Origin: Thermodesulfovibrionales bacterium
GTDB lineage: Bacteria; Nitrospirota; Thermodesulfovibrionia; Thermodesulfovibrionales; Dissulfurispiraceae
Reading direction: 5' to 3'
DNA: 64,000 bases
NCBI GenBank assembly: GCA_026415415.1
Contig: JAOAHE010000002.1
Coordinates: 1-64,000, forward strand
A model generated the notes under the pieces. The model was given only the letters and a program-made list of their open reading frames with translations, was not told the origin of the DNA and did not search any database. Position 1 is the stretch's first letter. Each line of letters opens with the position of its first letter. Made by a program: the position numbers and the translations under genes. Of this stretch, positions 7,929-16,280 are shown piece after piece.

Positions 7929-10900
7929 ATGTGGCTTGCTGATACTTCAATAAAAAGACCCGTCTTTGCTACTATGCTCATCCTTGCTCTTGTTGTTTTA
8001 GGAGTTGTAAGTTATCCAAGCATCGGCGTAGATCTCTTTCCAAGGGTTGAATTCCCAATTGTAAATATCAAAACTGTTTTAAAGGGTGCAAACCCTGAGA
8101 TAATGGACATAGATGTAACTGACAAGATAGAAGAAGCTATTAGCACAATAAACGGCGTAAAGACAATAAACTCATCAAGTACTGAAGGGGTATCCATTGT
8201 TACCGTAGAGTTCTTTCTGGAAAGAGATATAGATCTTGCTGTACAAGATGTCAGAGAAAAAATTGCCGCTATTAGAAGTAAACTACCTACAGATATTGAA
8301 GAGCCCATTATAGAAAAAGTAGATCCAGATGCCACACCAGTCCTATGGTTAGCTTTAAGTGGTGAACAATCCCAAAGAGAACTTTCTACTTATGCTGATG
8401 AAGTCTTAAAAGAACAACTTCAAAAGATAAACGGCGTAGGTGCGATAAGATTAGTAGGTCAAAGACTTAGACAAATTAGGATCTGGTTAGACCTTGAGAG
8501 ATTAAACTCCTATAAAATTACAGCACAAGATATAATTAGAGCCATTCAGAGAGAAAATATAGAGATACCGGGCGGAAGAATTGAAAGTGACTCAAGAGAA
8601 TTCATAATAAAAATTAAAGGTGAAGTAACAACTGTTAATGACTTTAACGAGTTAATATTAGGCTACCACAAGGGTTCAGCTATTAAAATAAAACATATTG
8701 GGAAGGCAGAGGATGGTGTTGAAGAAAAAAGAACTATAGCAAGGTTTAATGGCATGCCTGCTGTCGGATTAGGTATACAAAAACAATCAGGAACTAATAC
8801 TGTAGAAGTCATAGACCGCGTTAAAAAAGAGATGGAGAAGATCAAGAAAACTTTACCACCAGGCATGAAATTAGACATAAGCTTTGACCAATCACTTTTT
8901 ATAAAAAGATCAATCCATGAGGTGCAGACTCATTTGATTTATGGAGGCTTTTTTGCAGTTCTTGCTGTGCTCGTTTTTCTTAAGAGCTTAAAAGTTACTC
9001 TCATTAGTGCACTTGCTATCCCTACATCTATTATAGCTACCTTTAGCATAATGCACGCCTTTGGGTTTACTTTCAATAATATGACAATGCTTGGACTTTC
9101 TCTTTGCATAGGAATCTTAATAGATGACGCTATAATAGTAATAGAAAATATCCATAGACATATAAAAAATGGTATGAAACCTATGGAAGCAGCGTCTTTT
9201 GCAGCCTCTGAGATAGGACTTGCTGTAATGGCTACAACCTTCGCGATAGTAGCTATATTTTTACCTGTAGCTTTTATGAAAGGCATCGTAGGTAGGTTTT
9301 TCCTCCAGTTTGCCCTTACAGTAGTATTTGCTGTATTGGTTTCATTACTTGTGTCTTTTACCCTTACTCCTATGCTTTCTTCAAGATTTCTTAGCTCAGA
9401 AGATGAAAAAGTTGGCAAAAAACATTATAAAATTAAAGCACTTGGCGATATATCAGAGGGACTTGATAGGTTATATGCTAAAACTGAGGAATTGTATAGA
9501 AAACTACTTGTATTTTCCTTAGAACATAAAGCTAAAGTTATACTTATCGCAACAGCTATATTTATCTTCAGTCTTTTAATCACAAAGTTTATAGGAAAAG
9601 AGTTTCTCCCGCCAGAAGATCAAGGAAGATTTATAGTTAGGCTTCAAGCACCTGTTAATTACTCTATTGATGAAGCTGACAGGATGTTTCGTCAAGCAGA
9701 AGATATAATAAGAACCCTTCCCGAAGTCAAAACAGTATTTTATGCTCAGGGGTCAGGATTGACTGCCGAGATTAACAAAGCATCAATGTTTGTAGGTCTA
9801 AAACCTAAGGCAGAGAGAAAAAAGAAACAACAAGAAATCATGAAAGAGGTAAGAAAAAGACTTAAAGGTATAGTTGGCTTAAAAGCAACAGCTGAAGATG
9901 TCTCGTTAGTAGGAGGTGGCATAAGACAAGTACCTATTCAGTTTAGCATACAAGGCAGAGATCTCTCAGCCCTTGAAGAATACTCAAAAATGATAATATC
10001 AGAGTTTTCAAAATTACCAGGAATAGTTGATGTTGATTCAACCTTAGAAGCAGGTAAACCTGAAATTAAAGTCTTCATTAACAGAGATAAAGCCGCTGAG
10101 TTAGGGATTGATATAGCTACTGTAGCCGAATCAATCAATTTTCTTATAAGTGGTGAAGTAGATGTAGCAAAGTTCAAGGATGACTCTAAGGGCAGGAGGT
10201 ATGATGTAAGAGCGAGGCTTTATCCTGAAGATAGATCAAAGCCAGAAGATTTAGCAAAGATTTATGTTAGATCAAAAGACGGAAGACTGATTGAGCTGTC
10301 AAATATTATAAGTATCCAAGAGGGAGGTGGCTCAAGTATAATAAACCGCGTTGACAGACAAAGAGCTATTGTACTTTTTGCTAATTTAGAAGGGAAACCT
10401 CTTGGTCAAGCAAAAGATGAGCTAAACTTTATAGCAGCAAAGATACTACCTGCTGGTTTTTCTACCTCTTATAAGGGTATGGCAGATATAATGGATGAGT
10501 CTTTCTATTATCTTCTTTTTGCTCTTATATTAGGTGTTGTAGTAGCCTATATGATTCTTGCCTCCCAGTTTGAGAGCTTCATTCATCCAATCACCATTCT
10601 TGTCTCAATGCCTCTTTCTTTTATCGGTGCTTTCGGAGCTTTGCTTATTACAGGCAACACCATAAATATATTTAGTCTTATAGGGCTTATTCTTTTAATG
10701 GGTCTTGTAAAGAAAAACGCTATATTGCTTGTTGACTATACTAATACCCTTAGACAAAGAGGAATGGATAGAAAAGAAGCTATTATTACAGCAGGACCAA
10801 TCAGGTTAAAACCTATACTAATGACTACTTTTGCTATGATTTTTGGTATGGTGCCTATAGCTTTAGGTATAGGGGAAGGGTCTGAGACAAGAGCACCAAT

Positions 10901-11012
10901 GGCTATAGCAACAATAGGAGGGCTGCTTTCTTCTCTCTTTCTTACATTGATAGTAGTCCCCGTAATTTATGATCTTTTTGACAGATTACAAGAAAAGTTC
11001 ATTAAAAAATAA
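7929..11012 (+). CDS. RND multidrug efflux transporter (HAE1 family)
   Basis: A 1027-residue proton-driven inner-membrane pump of AcrB type. It starts with the typical MWLADTSIKRPVFATM segment. The duplicated architecture is visible: TM1, a large periplasmic loop (about 35-335), TM2-6, a second loop (about 555-860) and TM8-12. The proton-relay acidic pair lies in the TM4 segment GILIDDAIIVIENIHRH (D399-D400 by count). LVKKNAILLVDYTN in the C-terminal half is the matching TM10 segment. Together with the adaptor, channel and TetR gene it forms one complete tripartite efflux operon. The substrate cannot be deduced. Confidence 0.95.
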   Translation: MWLADTSIKRPVFATMLILALVVLGVVSYPSIGVDLFPRVEFPIVNIKTVLKGANPEIMDIDVTDKIEEAISTINGVKTINSSSTEGVSIVTVEFFLERDIDLAVQDVREKIAAIRSKLPTDIEEPIIEKVDPDATPVLWLALSGEQSQRELSTYADEVLKEQLQKINGVGAIRLVGQRLRQIRIWLDLERLNSYKITAQDIIRAIQRENIEIPGGRIESDSREFIIKIKGEVTTVNDFNELILGYHKGSAIKIKHIGKAEDGVEEKRTIARFNGMPAVGLGIQKQSGTNTVEVIDRVKKEMEKIKKTLPPGMKLDISFDQSLFIKRSIHEVQTHLIYGGFFAVLAVLVFLKSLKVTLISALAIPTSIIATFSIMHAFGFTFNNMTMLGLSLCIGILIDDAIIVIENIHRHIKNGMKPMEAASFAASEIGLAVMATTFAIVAIFLPVAFMKGIVGRFFLQFALTVVFAVLVSLLVSFTLTPMLSSRFLSSEDEKVGKKHYKIKALGDISEGLDRLYAKTEELYRKLLVFSLEHKAKVILIATAIFIFSLLITKFIGKEFLPPEDQGRFIVRLQAPVNYSIDEADRMFRQAEDIIRTLPEVKTVFYAQGSGLTAEINKASMFVGLKPKAERKKKQQEIMKEVRKRLKGIVGLKATAEDVSLVGGGIRQVPIQFSIQGRDLSALEEYSKMIISEFSKLPGIVDVDSTLEAGKPEIKVFINRDKAAELGIDIATVAESINFLISGEVDVAKFKDDSKGRRYDVRARLYPEDRSKPEDLAKIYVRSKDGRLIELSNIISIQEGGGSSIINRVDRQRAIVLFANLEGKPLGQAKDELNFIAAKILPAGFSTSYKGMADIMDESFYYLLFALILGVVVAYMILASQFESFIHPITILVSMPLSFIGAFGALLITGNTINIFSLIGLILLMGLVKKNAILLVDYTNTLRQRGMDRKEAIITAGPIRLKPILMTTFAMIFGMVPIALGIGEGSETRAPMAIATIGGLLSSLFLTLIVVPVIYDLFDRLQEKFIKK

Positions 11013-11019
11013 ACTCTCT

Positions 11020-11244
11020 TTACTGATGTTCCTTGTTATTAGATCGGTTAGAAAGTTTTAACTTAAGTAGAGCTGATATTAGGATACCTGTAATTACACC
11101 AGCGAAGGTGCATAAAAAAATCAAGATAGCAACAGAGGCTTCAACTTTCCAAAAAAGAAAAGATATCGCTACAGGGGTTGCGTTCTGAAGAGCAAAAATA
11201 GCTATAAAGGCTACTATAACAACTACAATTACAATAGTAAACAT
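11020..11244 (-). CDS. LapA-domain (DUF1049) small membrane protein
   Basis: A 74-residue protein with two membrane helices (about 2-20 and 34-60) separated by FALQNATPVAISFLFWKVEAS. The Asn-x-x-Pro-Val and phenylalanine-rich hinge matches the LapA/DUF1049 pattern. In enterobacteria LapA helps control lipopolysaccharide synthesis; the role here is unknown. It converges on the RND gene with only 7 nt between stops. AGGAG (minus strand, near 11250) serves as the ribosome-binding site. Confidence 0.8.
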   Translation of the reverse strand: MFTIVIVVVIVAFIAIFALQNATPVAISFLFWKVEASVAILIFLCTFAGVITGILISALLKLKLSNRSNNKEHQ

Positions 11245-11292
11245 TAAGATCTCCTTTAGAGTTATTTAATAACCAATTAATACCTCAAGAAT

Positions 11293-12090
11293 TTAATCAA
11301 GTTTATATAAATCAGGTCTTCTGTCTTTGAATAGGTCATTATAGTTGTTTAAAGCTTTATTTCTTGATAATTCAGGCTCAATATCTACTAATAAAAATTC
11401 TTCTTTATCTTCTGATGCCCTAACCAAGATTTCCCCTTTTGGAGATGTGACCTGACTCATACCAATAAATTTAAAAGAAGTGTTATCTTTCCTACTTTCA
11501 ATGCCTATTCTATTGGCAGTAATAGCAAAAACCTTATTTTCAAGACATCTAATAGGCATCGCATGAGGGCAATAGGGAAGAACAAGGTTAGAAGGGTGTG
11601 CAACGATATCAGATCCCATAAGAGCCAATGTTCGTATAGATTCAGGGAAAAACCAGTCAAAACATATCATTATCCCGATTCTTCCTATTTCAGTATCCCA
11701 AACTCTAAAACCAGTGTCACCTGGGCTAAAATATAACTTTTCCTCAAAAAAAAGATGAGTCTTTCGGTAATGACCAATGTAACCTTTAGGACCAGTTAAA
11801 ACGGCAGAGTTATAAAAGTTATTTCCATCTCTCTCTGCTATACCAGCAACCACATAACAACTGTTCTGCTTTGATAAATTTATCAAAGCATTAGTTGTCT
11901 CACCATCAGGTATAGATTCCGATAAATTAGCTATCTCATCTATTGAGATAAATTGATACCCTGTATTAAAAAATTCAGGTAACACTATAAGATTTGCAAC
12001 GCTTCCTCTAAGTGTATCAATGACTTTTTTAAGATTTAGGCTCTTGTCACCAAAGAATGGGTTAAATTGATAAAAACCAACTTTGATCAT
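11293..12090 (-). CDS. Nitrilase-superfamily carbon-nitrogen hydrolase
   Basis: A 265-residue amidohydrolase of the nitrilase fold. The Glu-Lys-Cys triad is visible: E39 in LIVLPEF, K110 in YRKTHL and C143 in MICFDWFFPE. The length fits single-domain members such as omega-amidase or carbamoylputrescine amidase relatives, but no substrate can be named. A good AGGAGAG site (minus strand, about 8 nt upstream) supports the start. It probably shares a transcript with the LapA-like gene 48 nt downstream, although their functions do not obviously match. Confidence 0.9.
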   Translation of the reverse strand: MIKVGFYQFNPFFGDKSLNLKKVIDTLRGSVANLIVLPEFFNTGYQFISIDEIANLSESIPDGETTNALINLSKQNSCYVVAGIAERDGNNFYNSAVLTGPKGYIGHYRKTHLFFEEKLYFSPGDTGFRVWDTEIGRIGIMICFDWFFPESIRTLALMGSDIVAHPSNLVLPYCPHAMPIRCLENKVFAITANRIGIESRKDNTSFKFIGMSQVTSPKGEILVRASEDKEEFLLVDIEPELSRNKALNNYNDLFKDRRPDLYKLD

Positions 12091-12413
12091 AAAAGATCTC
12101 TCCTGTTGATTAAAATTGTAAAATAAAAAATTCTTTGGGTTATATAAAGATAATATATCAATCTAAGACTATCAGATTATGTAAAAGAATGCAAGAGCTA
12201 TTATAGAAGTAAAAAAACTGAAAAATGATAAATGAAAAATTTTTAAAAATCTCTATCTCCTGCTTCTTAACGATGCTAAGATCAAGATCTATAATGCCTC
12301 AGAGGGAGTCTAAGATGGGTTCTTAGAATGAGCGAAAATCTATTCACTTTTTCTTCAGAAATTCCACTCTATATTTGGAATAATTAACATGGAATGTATT
12401 AAAATAAAACATT
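12091..12413. other. Divergent intergenic region
   Basis: There is no gene in these 323 bp. It must hold promoters for the minus-strand amidohydrolase and for queH. For queH a plausible pair is TTGGAA (12375-12380) and TATTAA (12397-12402), spaced 16 bp, only 11 nt before the ATG. An isolated 7-bp hairpin, TCTAAGA-TGGGT-TCTTAGA, lies at 12309-12327 with no T-run. Confidence 0.4.
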
Positions 12414-12953
12414 ATGCTTAATGTTCTAATGCATATCTGTTGTGCTAATTGTTCTATATACCCAATCATGATCCTAAGAGAAAATCATTTCAATTTTAAA
12501 TGTCTCTGGTTTAATCCTAATATACATCCCTTTTCAGAATATAGAGAAAGACTATCGTCACTTCAGTTTTTACAAAAACTTTGGGATATAAAGGTTGATT
12601 ATATAGACTATTACGGTTTAATTGATTTTACAAGAGCTGTCTCAGGAAGTGAGGACACTAGATGTGAGTATTGCTATCAATGTCGACTGGAGGAAACAGC
12701 AAAGAATGCAAAAAATCAGTCTTTTGATGCTTTTTCTACTTCATTATTAGTAAGTCCTTACCAAAAATTTGATAAGATAATAGAAATAGGTAAAGACTTG
12801 GAAAAAAAATATAATATAAAATTTTATTGGGAAGACTTTAGGAAAGGTTTTTATAAAGGCAAAAAAATATCCAAAGAGTTAGGGTTATACCAACAAAAAT
12901 ATTGTGGTTGTATATACTCAGAAATGGATAGGTTTAGAAAAAAAGTTATTTAA
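12414..12953 (+). CDS. queH: Epoxyqueuosine reductase QueH
   Basis: The last step of queuosine synthesis: reduction of epoxyqueuosine in tRNA. QueH is the cobalamin-independent alternative to QueG. The 179 residues carry the family cysteines: HICCANC near the start (C9, C10, C13), C84, C87 and C90 in RCEYCYQC, and C164 and C166 in YCGC. These bind an iron-sulfur cluster and a second metal. There is no clear Shine-Dalgarno before the ATG. queA, the preceding step of the same pathway, lies 1.2 kb downstream on the same strand. Confidence 0.9.
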   Translation: MLNVLMHICCANCSIYPIMILRENHFNFKCLWFNPNIHPFSEYRERLSSLQFLQKLWDIKVDYIDYYGLIDFTRAVSGSEDTRCEYCYQCRLEETAKNAKNQSFDAFSTSLLVSPYQKFDKIIEIGKDLEKKYNIKFYWEDFRKGFYKGKKISKELGLYQQKYCGCIYSEMDRFRKKVI

Positions 12954-12967
12954 TAATTTTAAGTATT

Positions 12968-13192
12968 ATGAGCGGTTTAGAACACTTTGGCAAGCTTTTG
13001 ATTGTTATTGGATTAGTAATAATCTTAATAGGTGCTTTTTTTCTCCTTTCAGGTAAAATCAGCTGGATAGGAAAGTTACCAGGTGATATTTTGATACAGA
13101 AAAAAAATTTTACTTTTTACTTCCCTTTAGCTACAAGTATCATAATAAGTATAATCTTAAGCCTTCTTATTTGGCTTTTTTCAAGGAGATGA
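12968..13192 (+). CDS. DUF2905-family small membrane protein
   Basis: 74 residues with two membrane helices (about 8-28 and 49-70) linked by SGKISWIGKLPGDILIQKKN. The WIGKLPGDI motif identifies the DUF2905 family. Its function is unknown. It lies 14 nt after queH and 6 nt before the SpoIID-like gene, so all are probably co-transcribed. Confidence 0.85.
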   Translation: MSGLEHFGKLLIVIGLVIILIGAFFLLSGKISWIGKLPGDILIQKKNFTFYFPLATSIIISIILSLLIWLFSRR

Positions 13193-13198
13193 AGAGTA

Positions 13199-14206
13199 AT
13201 GCAACTAATCTCAAAATGGAATCTTTTGATAATTTTTATCTATTTTACTCTTATGCTGCCACCTTATGTTACAGCAACCGAGACGATTAGAGTTCTAATA
13301 GTTGATTCTAAAAATCCTCTTTTACCACAAAAAAATGAAAAGATTACTAAAATAGGGGTTACAAAAGGTGAGTTAAACCTGCATGGGAAAAAGTATTTTG
13401 GCAATTTTGAGGTTTGGAAAGGCGAAAACGGTTTATATGTTATTAATGAACTGCCATTAGAAGACTATTTAAAAGGTGTAGTTGCAGCTGAAGTTGGATC
13501 AAAATGGGAAGAAGAGGCTTTAAAAGCTCAGGCAGTAGCCTCAAGAACTTATGCACTTTACCAGAAAAAAAACAATAATTCTTCAGGACCTCTTTATTAC
13601 CACCTCACATCCTCTGTGCTCCATCAAGTTTACCGCGGAGAACTAATTCCTCAGCAAATTATTAATGCAGTTAATGCAACAAAAGGTGAGATTTTGCTTT
13701 ATGAAGGTGAACCAATATTAGCCTTCTATCACTCAACAAGTGGAGGACTAACTGAAGATTGTGTAGAAGTCTTTGGTAAAGACTTACCATATTTAAAACC
13801 TGTTGAAACAAACTCAGAGTTATCACCCTTTTATATATGGGAGAAAAAAATACATGTAAATGATATAGAGAAAGCTACAAATATTAAACAGATAAAAGAA
13901 ATCTTTCCAGCTTCACAGACTATAACAAACAGAGTTAAAGACTTTAAAATTATTACTAACAATGGAGAATATCTCTTCCCAGCTAAAGATTTAAGAAAAA
14001 ATATTGGTTGGGACAAATTACCAAGTACAAAAATAACCAGCTTAGTAAAAGAAGGTAACTATTATATTTTTCAAGGTAAAGGTTATGGTCACGGTGTTGG
14101 TATGTGCCAGTGGACCGCTCAACAGATGGCTAAGGATGGAAAAAATTATAGAGAAATACTATCTAAATTTTATCCGGGTACAGTTATAAAATCTTATGTT
14201 GAGTAA
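13199..14206 (+). CDS. SpoIID/LytB-domain protein (peptidoglycan amidase-enhancer type)
   Basis: A 335-residue exported protein with an N-terminal signal or anchor (about 8-26). The SpoIID domain includes LPLEDYLKGVVAAEVGSKWE and LKAQAVASRTYAL in its first half and GYGHGVGMCQWTAQQMA near the C-terminus. In Bacillus, SpoIID is a lytic transglycosylase acting on denuded peptidoglycan. In Gram-negative bacteria the relatives are thought to act on septal or periplasmic murein. Nothing here points to sporulation. AAGGAGATG lies just before the start, and the stop overlaps queA by 11 nt. Confidence 0.9.
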   Translation: MQLISKWNLLIIFIYFTLMLPPYVTATETIRVLIVDSKNPLLPQKNEKITKIGVTKGELNLHGKKYFGNFEVWKGENGLYVINELPLEDYLKGVVAAEVGSKWEEEALKAQAVASRTYALYQKKNNNSSGPLYYHLTSSVLHQVYRGELIPQQIINAVNATKGEILLYEGEPILAFYHSTSGGLTEDCVEVFGKDLPYLKPVETNSELSPFYIWEKKIHVNDIEKATNIKQIKEIFPASQTITNRVKDFKIITNNGEYLFPAKDLRKNIGWDKLPSTKITSLVKEGNYYIFQGKGYGHGVGMCQWTAQQMAKDGKNYREILSKFYPGTVIKSYVE

Positions 14207-15248
14207 AGAGTTTGATTTCTTCCTTCCCAAACAACTAGTAGCCTCAAGACCCCTCAAAAATAGAGATCATTCAAGACTTTTAATATTACATAGAGACGGC
14301 TCAATAGAACACCGTTTTTTCTATCATATATTAAACTATTTAAAGAAAGGTGATTTAATAATTATTAATGATACAAAGGTTTTTCCTGCTCGTTTATTAG
14401 CCAAGAAACCGTCAGGTGGGATTTTAGATGTCTTACTTAAAAAAGAGATTGAAAAAGATACCTGGGAGGTACTTTATCGTGGTAATTATGAAGGTTACAT
14501 ATACCTAAATGATGTTTATAAGCTTAGAGTCTGGACTGAAAAGATAAATGGCACTAAAGAAGTAAAAAAATATCTTAAATTCTCAGACATTAAAAACTCT
14601 GATATATACAGCTTTATATGGACTTATGGTCTAATGCCCCTGCCAAAGTACATTGGTAGATTACCAGATGAAAAGGATAAAGATACTTACCAAACAGTAT
14701 ATGCTAAAAAAGTTGGCTCTATAGCTGCACCAACTGCTGGATTACATTTTACAGAATCTTTAATTGAAGAGATAAAAAAAATAGGTGTAAACCTCAGAAC
14801 TTTAACTTTACATGTTGGTACGGGAACTTTTAGACTTATAAAATCAGACTTAATCTCAAATCACCAGATGGAAGCAGAATTTTTTGAGATAGAACTATCA
14901 CTTATACAAGAAATAGAACAAACAAAAAAAAGAGGTAACAAGATTATCGCTGTTGGAACCACATCTACCAGAGCTCTTGAAGGATATATGAGCGGATGCT
15001 ATAGAGAGTTGGCAAAAAAACAAAAGGGCAAAGAAAAAATATATGGTTATACCGATATATTTATTTATCCAGGTTATCAGTTCAAAGCTATAAATAGCCT
15101 TATTACAAACTTTCACTTACCCAGGTCAACACCACTCCTTCTTGTTGCAGCACTTAGCACCAAGGAAAAGATCTTCAAAGCTTATGAAGAAGCTATTAGC
15201 AAAGGTTATAGATTTTTCTCATATGGTGATGCTATGCTTATTTTATAA
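14196..15248 (+). CDS. queA: S-adenosylmethionine:tRNA ribosyltransferase-isomerase QueA
   Basis: Transfers and isomerises the ribosyl part of S-adenosylmethionine onto 7-aminomethyl-deazaguanine in tRNA, forming epoxyqueuosine. The 350-residue length is standard. Signature segments are visible: FPARLLAKK near 60, TAGLHFTESL, TLHVGTGTFRLIKSD, IAVGTTSTRALEG, and the C-terminal TNFHLPRSTPLLLVAAL and GYRFFSYGDAML. It overlaps the end of the SpoIID-like gene by 11 nt, with the ATG inside that gene. It acts immediately before QueH in the pathway. Confidence 0.96.
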   Translation: MLSKEFDFFLPKQLVASRPLKNRDHSRLLILHRDGSIEHRFFYHILNYLKKGDLIIINDTKVFPARLLAKKPSGGILDVLLKKEIEKDTWEVLYRGNYEGYIYLNDVYKLRVWTEKINGTKEVKKYLKFSDIKNSDIYSFIWTYGLMPLPKYIGRLPDEKDKDTYQTVYAKKVGSIAAPTAGLHFTESLIEEIKKIGVNLRTLTLHVGTGTFRLIKSDLISNHQMEAEFFEIELSLIQEIEQTKKRGNKIIAVGTTSTRALEGYMSGCYRELAKKQKGKEKIYGYTDIFIYPGYQFKAINSLITNFHLPRSTPLLLVAALSTKEKIFKAYEEAISKGYRFFSYGDAMLIL

Positions 15249-15302
15249 GGTTCTTATTTAAAAAATCTAATAAATCAATAATACTAATCAAAGGGGGCAC
15301 TT

Positions 15303-16280
15303 ACGAAAACAGTAGAGTTTGAACTTGATGAGACAAAGGAATATCCCTTCGTCCATGGAGGAATGGACAAGACTTTTAAGGTTATAGAAGAACTAATAAA
15401 TGTAGATATTAGCGTCAGAGGTAATAAATTATTTATTAGAGGGGAAGAAGACAGAGTAGAAAAGGCTGAACAATTAATTCAAGAGATTAGATCTGTCAAT
15501 AGAGATGGCTACATTCTTAAACCTGAAGATATAGCCTCAGCAGTAAAGTCTCTCTCTGAAGGCAAAGAGATATCAGTTAAAAGTCTTTTCTCTGGGAGCA
15601 TTCCTATATCATCAAAAAGGAGATTCATAATACCAAAAACAGAAAACCAGCGACTTTATATTGAGGCTATAAACACCTATGATATAGTTTTTGGGATAGG
15701 ACCAGCGGGAACAGGCAAAACATACCTTGCAATGGCGATGGCTATTAATGCCTATCTTACAAAGCAGGTATCAAGAATAGTGCTTGTCAGGCCAGCTATT
15801 GAAGCAGGTGAAAAACTTGGATTTCTTCCTGGGGATATAGCAGAAAAAGTAAGCCCATATTTAAGACCTTTATACGACGCCCTTTTTGACATGATGGAAA
15901 TAGATAAAGCTTCTAAATTAATTGAAAGAGGCATTGTGGAAATAGCCCCTTTAGCCTTTATGAGAGGTAGGACCTTAAACGATTCTTTCATTATACTTGA
16001 TGAAGCTCAGAACACGACTAATGAGCAGATGAAGATGTATCTTACAAGACTTGGCTTTAGTTCAAAAACTGTAATAACAGGTGATATAACACAAATAGAC
16101 TTACCAGCAGGAAAAAAATCTGGTCTCATAGAGGCTCTAAAGATACTTAAAGATATAACTGATATAAAAGTTATCCATTTCACTGAGATGGACGTAGTAA
16201 GGCATAAGCTGGTTCAGGAAATAGTGAAAGCTTATGAAAGATATGAAAAACGGACAACTGAAGAACAACCTTATACTTAA
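15303..16280 (+). CDS. PhoH-like ATPase, probably starting at an ACG codon
   Basis: A PhoH-family P-loop ATPase, often encoded next to YbeY and implicated in RNA metabolism. Walker A is GPAGTGKT and Walker B is FIILDEAQN; TGDITQIDLP follows. The first ATG (15363) would give 305 residues, but the GGAGGA before it directly abuts the codon. In the same frame the upstream codons encode TKTVEFELDETKEYPFVHGG, which matches the usual KT-x-x-FEL-type N-terminus of the family. No ATG, GTG or TTG exists between the in-frame stop at 15285 and 15363. AAGGGGG (15291-15297) is well placed 5 nt before ACG at 15303, so I prefer that start (325 residues). Confidence 0.85.
   Translation, partial: TKTVEFELDETKEYPFVHGGMDKTFKVIEELINVDISVRGNKLFIRGEEDRVEKAEQLIQEIRSVNRDGYILKPEDIASAVKSLSEGKEISVKSLFSGSIPISSKRRFIIPKTENQRLYIEAINTYDIVFGIGPAGTGKTYLAMAMAINAYLTKQVSRIVLVRPAIEAGEKLGFLPGDIAEKVSPYLRPLYDALFDMMEIDKASKLIERGIVEIAPLAFMRGRTLNDSFIILDEAQNTTNEQMKMYLTRLGFSSKTVITGDITQIDLPAGKKSGLIEALKILKDITDIKVIHFTEMDVVRHKLVQEIVKAYERYEKRTTEEQPYT

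Noticed and set aside
9328-9522. ORFs in other frames within the RND, chemoreceptor, relA and murA genes
   Set aside because: They lie entirely inside clearly coding sequence, lack ribosome-binding sites and show no protein family features.
12309-12327. Hairpin TCTAAGA-TGGGT-TCTTAGA upstream of queH considered as a preQ1-type riboswitch or terminator
   Set aside because: No preQ1 aptamer features were recognised, no T-run follows, and it lies upstream of the likely queH promoter.
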